A stretch of 64,000 nucleotides of DNA from Guillardia theta CCMP2712 (taxonomy: Eukaryota > Cryptophyceae > Pyrenomonadales > Geminigeraceae). Positions 1-10,312 of the stretch are shown one piece after another; position 1 is the stretch's first letter; the number at the start of each line of letters is the position of its first letter. The notes below the pieces were generated by a model. The model made no database searches. It had not been told where the DNA came from and saw only the letters and a program-made list of their open reading frames with translations. The DNA is taken from contig NW_005434647.1 of assembly GCF_000315625.1 (NCBI RefSeq), forward strand, positions 176,103 to 240,102, read 5' to 3'. The translations under genes and the position numbers were made by a program.

Positions 1-275
1 CGGGAAGCGACCTGCTCTGGAAGCCTCTCAACCATCAGCTTCTCCTCCGCACTCGCAACGACTCTGCCATGGTCCGCTTCGCCGCCCTCCAGGTGGTCAC
101 AGGAGTCGTTCAGCGTCTCGGGGAGGAGTACCTGTCGCTCGTGCCCGAGATGCTCCCCTTCATCGTCGAGGTGCTCGAGGACATGGACGAGCAAGTCGAG
201 ACCTGCGGGCGGCAGCTGGTTGCGCTGCTGGAGACTCACCTTGGGGAGAGTCTCAACGAGTATTTGCGAGCTTAA
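1..275 (+). CDS. HEATR1: HEATR1/UTP10 C-terminus (partial, 5' end outside window)
   Basis: Reads in frame from base 3 with no upstream stop, so the window cuts into a longer gene; 90 residues remain before the TAA. Seen: a helical HEAT-like C-terminus with WKPLNHQLLLRTR, VRFAAL, a LPEMLPFIVEVLEDMDEQVE stretch and a final LGESLNEYL. These match the end of the HEATR1/UTP10 (BP28 C-terminal) family, where WKPLN, VRFAAL and LGE.L..Y are conserved. Known of the family: UTP10 is a large HEAT-repeat subunit of the small-subunit processome (t-UTP complex) in the nucleolus, needed for rRNA transcription and 18S processing. It converges with the sulfolipid synthase gene, whose stop lies 268 bases away. 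No intron is needed in the visible part. Confidence 0.85.
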   Translation, partial: GSDLLWKPLNHQLLLRTRNDSAMVRFAALQVVTGVVQRLGEEYLSLVPEMLPFIVEVLEDMDEQVETCGRQLVALLETHLGESLNEYLRA

Positions 276-543
276 CCTGTATCTTACTGTTCCATACATC
301 TACATCCTCCTCTCCTCCTGCCTCCTCCTCGCATTCTACGCTTCCCCGCATGCTCTACTCGTCGATCTCAGTCTGGCTGGTACTGTTTCACTCCCCTCCT
401 TTTGCCTTCTGTACAAAAGCGTCAGATCAAGAAGTTGGAGCGACAGCGATGGAGAGGAAGGAAGGAAAAGGTGGAGGAGGGGGTGAGAGCAAGAGAGACG
501 CAGGAGGAGGGGAGGAAGAAAACGAGAGCTACCGAAACAATGA
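276..543. other. Short convergent intergenic stretch (3' UTRs)
   Basis: Lies between the stop codons of the HEATR1-like and SQD2-like genes. It holds a pyrimidine-rich part followed by a purine-rich GGAGGAGG stretch and no convincing coding sequence. Probably overlapping 3' untranslated regions. Confidence 0.5.
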
Positions 544-2621
544 TCAAGGATAAGAAGAAAGATAGCGAGCGGGAGGGAGCACCAGGAAGAAAGGACTGAG
601 GACAGAGTCTTCTGGGTTCAATAGAATATCCACCTGGATCATCTGATCGATGGAACTTCCGATGGTGACGATGATGGTGGCAAGGAGCCCGACAGTAGAC
701 ACGAAGGAGATCCTTGCGGCTCTGCAAAGAGACAGTAAGAAGCCTCCCTCCCTCCCTCCCTCCCTCCCTCCCTCCCTCCCTTCTTTCCTTCCTTCGCAAG
801 CAAGCAAGCATGAAGGTACTTGCCTGCGGATAGGGTTGTCGATAGCAAGATCGTTCTCAAAATGTTTGACAGCAAGAGGATACTGTACATTTCTGAGCAT
901 CGCCGTTGCCTGCAACGCAAAATTGAACAATTCAGCGAGAATGCTCAGGGAGGAGGGAGGAGGGAGTCGACAAAATCATCGCTATTCAAGGATTGAAGTA
1001 TCATGACACATCAACTGGAAGTTAAGCGAGCGGAGGAGGAAGCGTCCAAGGAGGACAAGATAAGGAACAGCATGTGCCGCTACCCTACAGACGGCTCACC
1101 TTTTCCCAGCTAAACCGCTCAGCAAAGCTCCGGCCTTGCCTTCCCATTCGCTGCAGACGCTGCTTGTCTGCCTTCAGCTGAAGCACATGTCAGAAACCCT
1201 TTTTGGGGCGCACTGTCTCTCCCCTCCATACTCCCTACTCCTCCTTCCACGACTATGGCACAACAACAACACCGCCTCCGCTTCCTCTTCCTCCTTCCAC
1301 TACCTCCACCACTTCCTCTTCTCACCATCTGGATGTGTTGGCTGATGAGGTCTGAGTCCCCAGGGGGCACCAGGAAGCCCGTCTCTCCTTCAGTGATGAG
1401 GTCGGGGATTCCTCCAGCCTTGGCTCCGATCACAGGCACCCCCGACGCCATGCTCTCCAGCACGACGAACCCGAGGGTCTCGCTGTCACTCGGCATGCAG
1501 AAAACATCCGCTGAGGCGAAGGCTCTCCACAACTTCTCTCCTCGCAGCACGCCAGTGAAGACGGTCTTGGTACCCTCAAAGAGCTGCTTCAGGTCCTTCT
1601 CGTAGGGCCCCGTGCCCACAATCGCCAGACGAACATCCGGGTTGGCGTCGAGCACGGCCCGAAGGTCCTGGATCCTCTTCTCCTTGCCCAGCCGGCCGAC
1701 GTAAAGGAGGAGCATTTCGTCAGGGTTGCCGTCGGTCAGCATCCTCCTGGTCTCCTCGTTCCTCCACTTAGGGTTGAAGCTCTCCGTGTCTATCCCCTTC
1801 CTCCAGACCTCCACTCGCTCGATCCCGTGCTCGAGGAACTCCTCCTTCAGCTGAGGGCTGGTGACCAGCGTCAAGTCTGCCTGGTTGTGGATGAGCTTGA
1901 TAGTGAGCCAGGAGATGTCGACGATGAAGGGGACGAAGCCGAGATAGTTGGCCGCGTACACGGGCAGGTGCGTGTGGTATGAGAGCACGAGGGGGATCTG
2001 GAACCATCTGGCATAGATGGAGGACATGAGGCAGATGAACCCAGGAGTTGTGACGTGCAGGACCTCGGGCTTGAACCTCTCAATCATCTTCATCCCCACG
2101 AGGTTCTGATCGAGGGAGAGGCAGATGAGGTTGTACAAGGAGAAACGGAAGCCCGGGGTGTAGGTGATGGGATAGCCCAGGAAACTCTCCGGAGGGTCCT
2201 GGGAGTCGTCGGGAGTTACGATCTCGATCTGATCCTCCGCTTTCTGCATGTACCGCAGCATCTCCTGGTACCTGTTCGAGTACCCACTGACATGCGTGAA
2301 GGGAGTCGGCTCAACGATGAGGCCGATGCGCCATGGCTCCCTGGTTCGCAGATCCGGGATCTCCACGTCCTCCTCCGTAGCAGGGGCAGATACAGTCTGG
2401 GCAACAGCAACAGCTTCTGACTCGCCTGCTCGTGTCATGGAGAGAGAAAGCAGGCTTGTACCCTTGCAGGCACCAGCGTCTTGCGTTTGCCATCGTGAGC
2501 ATGTCTCGGATCTGGGCGATGCCAGCCGGTTGAAGAGGCGGGCAGGGCTGAGACCGAAGGTCGAGACATAATCTACACCGAAGCATGCGATGAGGAGCAG
2601 AAGAATCGAAGATCTCGTCAT
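544..2621 (-). CDS. SQD2: Plastid sulfoquinovosyltransferase, SQD2-type GT4 (4 exons)
   Basis: Transfers sulfoquinovose from UDP-sulfoquinovose to diacylglycerol, the last step of thylakoid sulfolipid synthesis (family knowledge). Exons by phase: 1326-2621, 1100-1177, 824-909, 544-721, giving about 545 residues. Residues 1-21 form a signal peptide ending VST, followed by Phe and a basic Ser-rich transit region: a bipartite plastid presequence. The GT4 body shows a GLIVEPTPFTHVSGYSNR start, YVGRLGKEKR, and the E-x7-E motif in SETLGFVVLE followed by SGVPVIGAKAGGIPDL. Exons 2-3 supply the FSWEKATAMLRNVQY segment typical of SQD2. The last exon adds a hydrophobic stretch (FVSTVGLLATIIVTIG) that looks like a membrane anchor, not usual in the family. 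Intron 3 has a GC-AG boundary (CAG/GCAAGT) and is a multiple of three with no stop, so it could be retained. Start chosen as the ATG giving the signal peptide. Confidence 0.88.
738..795. repeat. CCCT-rich tetranucleotide microsatellite inside SQD2 intron 3
   Basis: About 11 near-perfect CCCT units then TTCC and CAAG units, all within the GC-AG intron. On the gene strand an unspliced transcript would read Gly-Gly-Arg-Glu repeats in frame. Confidence 0.85.
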
Positions 2622-3365
2622 CCCTGTGTATACTGCTTGACAAGATCAGAACGATGTTTGCATAACAAGTTTGGTCTGCAGGAGAAGAGTCAGATAATTA
2701 CAATCAGGTAGATCAGAACGGCACTATGCATTGGTGTCTGCTTTGCTACGAGTCTTCAACCTACGTCTGCCCTCTACTTGAGCATAGAGCTTACAGTATC
2801 ACCTGCATTACCAACTACTCGATCTTTGTCATGGTCTCTGACACCCTCCCCTCTCTGAATTCTTGTCCTCCTCTCCCGCTGTCATCGTCGACGTCAATCT
2901 CCTCGCCAAATTTCCTGTCCTACAGGCTGTGCATCCCGTCGTTACACCTCCTCCCTTCTCCGTCCCTTCATCCTAGTCGCAGCATCTTCATCGTCTTCGT
3001 CACTGCCAACTTCATCATGCTGATTCTTCTCCTCTTCTCATCCCTCTGTCATGAACAACCTCGCTTCCCGCCATCACATGCAAGGGCTCCCGCAGACTAC
3101 GCCTGTTGGGTACCCCCTCGTACTCATCCATCCTAGACCCCTACCCCCCTAAATGACTAAGAAATGATATCAAATAACCCCATCATTTTCCTTTTACTAC
3201 CCCTACCCCCAAGAAGACTCTTGACCCTGCAAAGCACAGGACTGACAGAGCACGGGACGGCCTCGCATTACGGTCTCCCATCTATGGTGGTTACCAGAAT
3301 GGTCCCCCGGAACTCGCGGTTACTTCCCATCGCCCACAAAATTTAGACCAAATTTCGGTCGAACA
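2622..3365. other. Divergent intergenic region with C-rich repeat sequence
   Basis: Lies upstream of both the SQD2-like gene (-) and the CxxC repeat gene (+), so both promoters should sit here. Contents: ordinary unique sequence, a TC-rich part at 2860-3060, and a degenerate ACCCCCTACCCCC stretch at 3105-3215 that belongs to the same family as similar blocks near 28, 42 and 44 kb. No TATA box stands out. Confidence 0.45.
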
Positions 3366-4246
3366 ATGCAGGAAGCAATGCTCAAGGCGGTGGTCGGAGT
3401 CGGAAGTTTCATGGCACTGGCCATGGCGCACAGGAGGGAGGCTGCGGCAAAGACTGTCGGCAACGATCTCTCGTCAGTGTCCTACGAGGTTGTACCTCCT
3501 GCTTGCTCTGTACTTCCACTGTGACACTAATGCGCCCCCCGCAAACGCCTGTCCTCCACCTTGCCAGCTGCTGACTCGACCTATCTTCTGAACATGGAGG
3601 AGAATGGTTGGGGATAGCATGCATGCTTGAGCTAGCAATGTCCGTGTGCTAAGAGCTATCGTGCGCGCCGAGGACGGGGCGATGTCTCAGTCGAGAGCAG
3701 ATGCGCCTCTTTGCTCGCGCTTCCTTGTACTTTGCTGCCCGTGATATGGTATCGACGTCTTTCCATCTCAAAATGTTCATGTGTGCTGTGTCACATCAAT
3801 GACAGTCAGTCCTCCTCTCCCTGCTCTCGCATGACACCTTCGCGCAGGTGGAAGCGAAGCATATTGAATTCTTGAACGCCATGATCAAGAAGTTCAGCAT
3901 CAAGGATCTGGACAAAGCGGTGAGGATTGCTGTGCAGTTCGCCATATCAGACGGCAATGCCGATGCACTCTTCGTCAAGAAACGATGCAACACGTGCGGC
4001 GGCAAGAAGAACAAGAACAAGGTCACGGTGAAGCTCTACAAGCACCAGGTTGAGTTTCTGGAACAAACTCAGAAGAAGTTCAACATCAAGTCAGTGGATG
4101 TGAGGGCCAACTGTTCGCATCTAGTTTACATGTAACGCTGACCTCCCTCACCCCAGAAAACTCTCCGCTGCATCCTGGAGTACGCGGAGACCGACGGGGA
4201 CAAGGACTTCATCTTCAACAAGACCCGCTGCAAGATGTGCGGGTGA
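3366..4246 (+). CDS. Small protein with two tandem CxxC repeat units (3 exons)
   Basis: Not recognised. Exons 3366-3488, 3848-4099, 4157-4246, all phase 0, give 154 residues. After an alkaline N-terminus with a short hydrophobic segment (VVGVGSFMALAMA) come two homologous units of about 55 residues. Unit 1 carries HIEFL, KKFSIK, DKAVRIAVQFA and ends RCNTCG; unit 2 carries QVEFL, KKFNIK, DKTLRCILEYA and ends RCKMCG. The units align almost gap-free, which fixes the splice choice. Each ends in Cys-x-x-Cys and is separated from the next by a Lys/Asn-rich linker. The fold could be helical with a metal site or redox CxxC. The stop lies 18 bases from the stop of the convergent ZRANB3-like gene, so the two 3' UTRs must overlap. 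Confidence 0.72.
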
Positions 4247-4264
4247 TCTCAGGACCCCCGCCGG

Positions 4265-7200
4265 TCATGCCGGGCTGAGGAAGTTGCGGATGTCCTTGCA
4301 GCCTATGGAGGAGGAGGACGCCCTTGCGATCTTGCGCCTCTTGTGTAGAGAGTTGGTCTCTGACTGGTGGCAGCGAGTGCACAGCGTGCGGAACCCCGAA
4401 ATATCGATCATTCCTCCTCCCTCGCACACCGGCCTGATGTGATCCGCCTGTCCGCGGAGTCAGATTCTGAGACAGCGCACGCTCCCCTGTGTTGGTCTTG
4501 CCTGCCAGAAATCGCCCTCGGTCGGGTGCGTTAGGATGGCCTCCGAGCGGCCCTTGATGGGAATGCCGCTTTCCATGAGGGCGGAGAGGCGCTCTGGTCC
4601 CTGGGGAGGAAGAGTGAGGCGTTGGAGGAGAGGGCACAGAAGGACTGGATGGTAGAAGGATCAGGGGGAGGAGATGGAAGGGGAAGAAAGAGAGGAGGAG
4701 GGCGGGGGGTGGGCAGAGGAAGATGAGGGGAGTAGACTCTTGTGTCTTGAACCTTGGGAAGGCATTTGATGCGCTTGAAGAGACTGTGCGCATCCATGCC
4801 GCACAGCTGACAGACGCCCTTCTCCAGCTCGTAAAGCTGCTGGGAGGGTGAGACGTTTGCGGCAGCACGAGATCTTGGTAGACCTGCCGCCTGACAGATG
4901 CAGAGGAGGCGCAAGTAGCGTATTCCTCGCTGCACTTGTGCGAGCAGAAGTTGGCTCGAAACCTCTCCATCCTCTGCTCGCTCTGCTCCAGGCGCTTGCC
5001 GCACCAGCTGCAGAGGTCAGGGCTGCAGAAGGGAAGCTCGGAGGAGTGACGCTGAGTAGTCGGGTGTTGGGCTCCTTCCCTTCGATTCGCCACGTTTCCT
5101 GGTCGACGTCAGATCGAGCAGCCCCGACAAACCCCCGCGTGCTGCCGACCTGACTTGAGGAGCGCGGCGGTGAGAGAAGAGACGAGGGTGTCTGACAGCT
5201 GCTTCTTCTCCACTGCCCGAAGCTTCTTCCATCTGTCGTGGAACTCTCTCACGCAGCGCAAAGCGGCAGGATCAGCCGTCAGGAACGCAGGAAGGAGAGT
5301 TCCAGTAGAGTCTTCCAGCTCGGACGGATGCACGCTGCCCATGAGAAGTTTGCCTTCCATGTCCTCGTAGACGTACAAACGCTGCGTGTTCCCTGATACT
5401 TGAAAGCAAAGCTTTCGTAGCTTTCAGATTTTGATGGTGCATGGAGTGAGAAGACGGGTACCTTTCGTTTGGGCCCGGCTGCTTCCAAAGTACATTGCGC
5501 CTGAGACGATTCCACCATATCAACTGCAGCAATTTCCTATCATAAATGAGTTCAATCAAAGTTGCAGGTTTTCATGACAGGCAATCTCAGACCTCATCGT
5601 CATCGAGATGGATCCTCACTAGTACCAACTCAACGTCATGCCCAACACAAACGAGTTCTACTATTACCAGAGACTGGTGTAGAGTTTTCCTCGGCATCGC
5701 AAAGATCGATCACATCACCGGTCGATTTAGACTCTAACACTGACTCCTTGGGCTTTCTCGGCCTCCCGCACCTCGGATCGAAGAAAGAACGAATGTCTGG
5801 TTTCCCAGGAGTGACAGCAAGTTCATTGAAGACTTCGTCGTCGTCCGGTAGGGTGAACGAGAGTTCGCTGCTGTCCCGGCGGCCTCCGGCAACCCTCTCC
5901 GCCTCCAGTCTCTGCTTCTTCCCATTCAGCGTGTGGCTCACCACCGACAGCTTGCGAGTCAACAGCCGCCAGATGCATTCGTCAAGCGTTTGTCGCGCTA
6001 CAAGGTAGTGCACATTGACAGAGGCGGTCTGCCCGATGCGATGAGCTCGGTCCTCTGCCTGCACCATCACGCCAGGCGTCACATGCAGTTCGGCGAACAC
6101 AACTGCCGAGGCTGCTGTCAACGTCAGCCCCTGACCCGCTGCCTGCAGACCCAAAACCTGAACCACCTTGCGTCACAATGCATACTGCTGGACATACTTG
6201 TTGAGGTACCGCCACACGCACATCAGAACGGGTCTGAAATTTCTTGACAAGGTCTGGTCTATCGCTAGCGGAAACACCCCCGTCTATCCTGATGTATCCC
6301 ACCTGTACGCTCGTCACTCTCCTACACATTTGTTAATCTCATTGCTTCGTGCCTTTGCTCTGCAGAGCTCCTTTTCCAAAGTGTCCAGTACCGCCAAGTA
6401 GTGAGCAAAGATCAGTAACTTCGCTCCTCCCTCCACCAAGTCCATCATGTACTGTGCTGCTAATTCTGCCTTCGCCAAAGCGGTCTGGAATAGAAGAAGA
6501 TGATTAGTCGGAAGTGTGCTGAAGCAAACAAGAATGTACCTGTTTGGTCAGTTCACCCCAGACCACGTTACGCTCGAAACCGTCGAGTCCGCCCATCTTG
6601 TTCATGTTTTCTCTGATAGACTTCAAAGAGTTCTGATCTAGCTCAAGCTGAACACCCCAGTAAGGACGATGAGAGGTCAGTCTAGTAAAGTTCAAAGACC
6701 GGGATGTGCTGTCGACGTTTCGCTGGCAGTTCACTCATCACGTCATTCTTGAGCCGTCGGATCATGATCGACTGCAACTACAGATGTGTCACGCTATGAC
6801 ATTCGGCTCCATTTCCTCACCTTGTCATGCAGCTCCTCTATGTGTGTCGCTCCTCTACATTCCCAGCCGAATCGACCTCGACGCCCGTCACAATACCTAG
6901 TGGTGTACTCCGTCCAGGATCCAAAGGTCTTGTCAGCGATCATGGTGATCTGTGAGAACAGCTCTGCAGGGCGATTCAAGGCAGGCGTCCCAGAGAGCAG
7001 GACGCATCTGCGCGCTTGTTTGGCCAACCTCATCACAGCTTTTGTCCGCTTCGTGTCTTTGTTCTTGCAGTAATGACTCTCGTCCACTATGATGGTGCGA
7101 AACCCGCAGCCGATCAGACTTGTCTGGAGGAAATCGCTCCGGGACAAGAGGTCGTAAGTAACGATCACCATCTTTGCCGTCTTCAAGTTGTCCACGTCCG

Positions 7201-8029
7201 TACTTGATCTCACTACTTTGATGTCTCCAGGACGCAAATCAGTCAGCCACTTTTCCAGCTCCTCGGCCCAAACCCATCTCATCGAGGCCGGCATGAGGCA
7301 GACCACAGGCCAGTCCTGGGAGAACACGCAAGCTATGGCTATTGCCTGCAACGTCTTGCCCAGCCCCATCTCATCTGCAATCAGCACCCTTCCTCCATGC
7401 GATATCCCAAACTTGACTCCCTCCTTCTGGAACGGCATAAGTGCCGATTCTATGTTCCCTGGGATCAGCTTGTAGAGATCCTCCGCCTCCTCCCCTCGCG
7501 TTCCGTGTCGTTCAGCTCCCTCGCAGCTAGCATGTACACTCTTCACGCTGCGATTGCTGCTACTCCTGCAACTGTGTCCGGTATGATCGGCATCATTCCT
7601 ACGCTCCTCTACCTCGCTCGTGCGATGCCGGTTACTGGACCTTGACGGATGTACCCGTTTCGCTCCTTGTTGAGCATGCTGACAGTCCACTCCATCTACG
7701 TGGATGGCTTCTGCTGCCGAGCTACAAGGAGCTGACGTGGAGCAAGCTCTCTGCATACCCGGAGATAACCTGTCTTCTCTCCCGTGCTCCTGTGCCTTTC
7801 CTTCCCAAATCTCGATTCCGGATGCGATGATCTCATCCGAACCATGACTGTGTTGACCATGATGACGATGACGCCGATGTCGCATCTCCTTCTCATCAGC
7901 GTTGATGATTTTATCTTGCTCCTCCTCCTCCTCCTCCTCCTCCTCCTCCTCCTCCTCCTCCTCCATGAGATCGAAGCTCTGCAGGAGGGAACGCGAGCCC
8001 AAAGAGGTTCCCGCCATTCTGCCCGCCAT
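4265..8029 (-). CDS. ZRANB3: ZRANB3-type SNF2 annealing helicase with C-terminal HNH nuclease (12 exons)
   Basis: Known of the family: PCNA-recruited remodelling of stalled replication forks plus structure-specific endonuclease activity. Exons resolved by phase: 6821-8029, 6700-6771, 6540-6647, 6353-6484, 6210-6302, 5668-6157, 5462-5523, 5150-5420, 4884-5098, 4753-4839, 4502-4600, 4265-4447 (1006 residues). Seen in order: a poly-Glu tract near residue 22; Walker A DEMGLGKT; DESH; MIRRLKNDV; AAGQGLTLTAAS; QAEDRAHRIGQ; a PIP-like KPDIRSFF; a SUMO-interaction-like DVIDLCD; the FQVSGNTQRLYVY segment; a CSWCGK...CSHKC zinc pair; and an HNH core with EKGVCQLC, FWQADHIRPV, GGG and LCTRCH. No NZF zinc ribbon is visible. 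Introns 4 and 11 have GC donors. The first ATG abuts a GC-rich repeat block; starts at 8017 or 7966 are also possible. Confidence 0.93.
7916..7964. repeat. CTC trinucleotide repeat coding for poly-Glu
   Basis: About 16 perfect CTC units on the + strand, read as GAG on the gene strand and giving an uninterrupted Glu run in the N-terminus of the ZRANB3-like protein. Confidence 0.95.
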
Positions 8030-8235
8030 TTCGCCAGTCGCCGGGGCGCCCGGGGTCCCCGCCGGCGCGCCGGGCCCCGTGCCGACAGCCGTGACTGCTA
8101 GCAGAGGCCCGGGTGACTCGCCGCGCCGTCGGAACCTGAACCGTTCAACGCCGGGCGTACGGCGGCGGCACGGTTTTCAAGTATCCGAGTACGAGGACAA
8201 TAACAGTACCGGGCCCGACTCCCTCTCATGCCCGA
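8030..8235. repeat. GC-rich repeat island, short copy
   Basis: Runs of CGGGCCCG and GCCGGCGCGCC type, an AACCGTTCAACG motif, and a GAGTACGAGGACAAT motif also found in the islands at 46.9 and 58.0 kb. It begins directly at the start of the ZRANB3-like coding region. Confidence 0.6.
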
Positions 8236-8505
8236 ATCAAATGAACTGTTGATGTTTGCTAAGTTCCTTCTGAGTAAGAAAACAGCTCAGCTGGCAAAAG
8301 GAAAATCAATCATCGGCGATCAAACGGAACTTAGCTTCAAAAGTTTCATTCAAGTTCAAAGGCTTCAAATCAATTGCAGGCAGGATTCAAGGCTCGAAGT
8401 TAGGCCGCGCAGTTGCTAAGGCTACCGCAACACTGCCGCTGCGAGTCTATTCGGATACTCTATAGTAATCTGACACAGACTGCCCACATCCGAGGCTCCG
8501 CATTA
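8236..8505. other. Intergenic stretch, nothing recognised
   Basis: Ordinary base composition between the GC-rich block and the stop of the left Cys-rich membrane protein copy. No gene or repeat seen. Confidence 0.4.
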
Positions 8506-10023
8506 CTATATTTTGTTGTCCGACGCCGCCGTAGCCACGGCTGGCTTTGCCATAAGCAACACTGCGCACCAAACCGCCACAGCCCAGCACAAGGCTGCAA
8601 ACACTGTGATGGCGATCTTGAAACACGGAGACGTCAGGCGGGGTCATCGCGCGGAAACACGAGAGGCTACCTGGGTCTGCAGGTGGATATTCTCCTTCAA
8701 CATGTCATAGCCTTGCTCGTAGCCCAGCATGTCGCTGTCGTATCGGAGCTTCCACTGCAGCACATGTCACGCGTCCGATCCCTTGCACGCTTCTCCTATC
8801 CACGACCTTCCCGTTGACACAAACGCGCGGCTTGCCCGACCCAGAGTAGGTGTCGCCGTGGAGACAACTGGGAGTGAATCAAGGTCATGCGGCTGTCTGA
8901 GGCCACAAGCTTCCCACACTCACTCGTAGCACTTGTTGTTCACACAGTGACCTTGCCAGTCGATCACGCTCGTGTAGAAGCTGAACCTGGAGGCATCACA
9001 GCTTCAATGGCCGACCAACGGCTCCAGGCAGGTCGTCACCCGCCGCCACTGAGTGTACCCGACTCCATGCACTTCTGCTGTATAGTCAAGTCCTTGCTGA
9101 CGGACTCCTGCGGAAAGCCGACAGGTCCAACAGTCAGAAAGCAGAGCACGCGGCGGGTCAGTCAGAGGCTACCGGGAGGCAGATGGACGCGGCCTGGTAG
9201 AATTGGGGGATCGCCGTCTTCTCCTTGCTGCAAGTCCCGGTACTGGGCGTTGGGGTTACAGGAGAGGACAGGCTTGCTCGCAGCTGCTAGATGGCCCACT
9301 CACCCGTCATTGATGCAACTGATTTCCTGGCTCGTCTGAAAGGCGTTGGGGATAAACTTCCCACAGAAGCGATTCTTGTTTCTCTCATGGATCATCCTGG
9401 TTTCGTAGTAGCCGGTTGGGTAGTAGTAACCATTCCAGTAGTAACCACTATAGACGTAGTAACTGTTGTTGTAAATCTTGTTCCTGGAAGCATCAAAACG
9501 AAGTCAGCCTAGCGGTATCAAAAGCCAAGACAAGTGTATACTCGTAGACATTCGAGACAAGGTCTTGGCTGATCTCGTCAATCGTATTGCACAAGTCATC
9601 ATGTCCGTCCGGCAGCTCTCTCTTCTTGCAGATGCTTCTGATTTTCAAGTCCTTGTAGACGCCATAGTACTGCTTCACTTTCGCTTGATCAGCCGCGATG
9701 TACTTGCCCAAGTTTTCGAAAGCGCCTGAAATCTGGGACAGGGAAAGGTCTTGCGCACAATACTGATCCAGATCGCAGTCGAAGTCAGTTGTGCATTGCA
9801 CACACACACCGACAAAGGTGTAGGGCTCTTTGGTGTCTGCAGATTGAGTCAACCCCGTGTCGTTCCAGAGGGGCAGACAAATGGGGTAACTCTTGTCACT
9901 GCAATCAGCCTGCACATGGCACTGGGAGTACGAGGGAGCTGACGCGCTGGCAGGGGCTGCAGGGGCGGCGAGGAGAAGGAGAAGGAGGAGGGAGGGGGAA
10001 GTCGACAGGAGCTTGCTGTTCAT
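8506..10023 (-). CDS. Cys-rich type I membrane protein, left copy of inverted pair
   Basis: Family not recognised. Residues 1-27 are a signal peptide (poly-Leu core, cleavage near ASA). The ectodomain is Cys-rich with repeated CVQC/ICLP/CHVQADC spacing, a Tyr-rich loop at 9396-9480 (YYVYSGYYWNGYYYPTGYY), CINDG and WQGHCVNNKCY. The last exon encodes one membrane span (FAALCWAVAVWCAVLLM) and a short tail ending SDNKI. At least six introns are needed. Most junctions follow from phase and from preserved Cys motifs, but the two near the end of the ectodomain are not certain. The first half is almost identical to the copy at 10736-12283. Differences here are the longer Tyr-rich loop, ISQD in place of IRQG, and a different cytosolic tail. 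Likely a cell-surface or endomembrane protein. Confidence 0.72.
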
Positions 10024-10212
10024 GTTGTATGCGCTGCGCTCGCTTGCGTTAGCTAGGAGTCACTGACAGCTTGAAATAGCGTCACGTTACGCCTCCTGGC
10101 TCTGACCCACAAGAGTCATGACAAAGTTCACCATCCACCCACCCCATGAAGTTGCCTCCAGGATGCCAGAGTAGGACCGGGTCCTAGAACCCTTGACCGC
10201 CCGTATGCCTTG
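10024..10212. repeat. Shared 5' flank of the inverted pair (left arm)
   Basis: Reverse complement of 10547-10735; the two are identical over the parts I compared. It holds the presumed promoter and 5' UTR of the left copy and a GGACCGGGTCCTAGAACC motif that recurs across the gap. Confidence 0.85.
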
Positions 10213-10312
10213 NNNNNNNNNNNNNNNNNNNNNNNNNNNNNNNNNNNNNNNNNNNNNNNNNNNNNNNNNNNNNNNNNNNNNNNNNNNNNNNNNNNNNNNN
10301 NNNNNNNNNNNN
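10213..10312. other. Assembly gap (100 N)
   Basis: Exactly 100 undetermined bases, the conventional placeholder for unknown gap size, at the centre of the inverted duplication. Confidence 0.99.

Noticed and set aside
422-930. Minus-strand frames rich in Gly-Gly-Arg-Glu over the CCCT repeat
   Set aside because: They come from the SQD2 intron and its flanking exons; the repeat is intronic by phase and splice sites.
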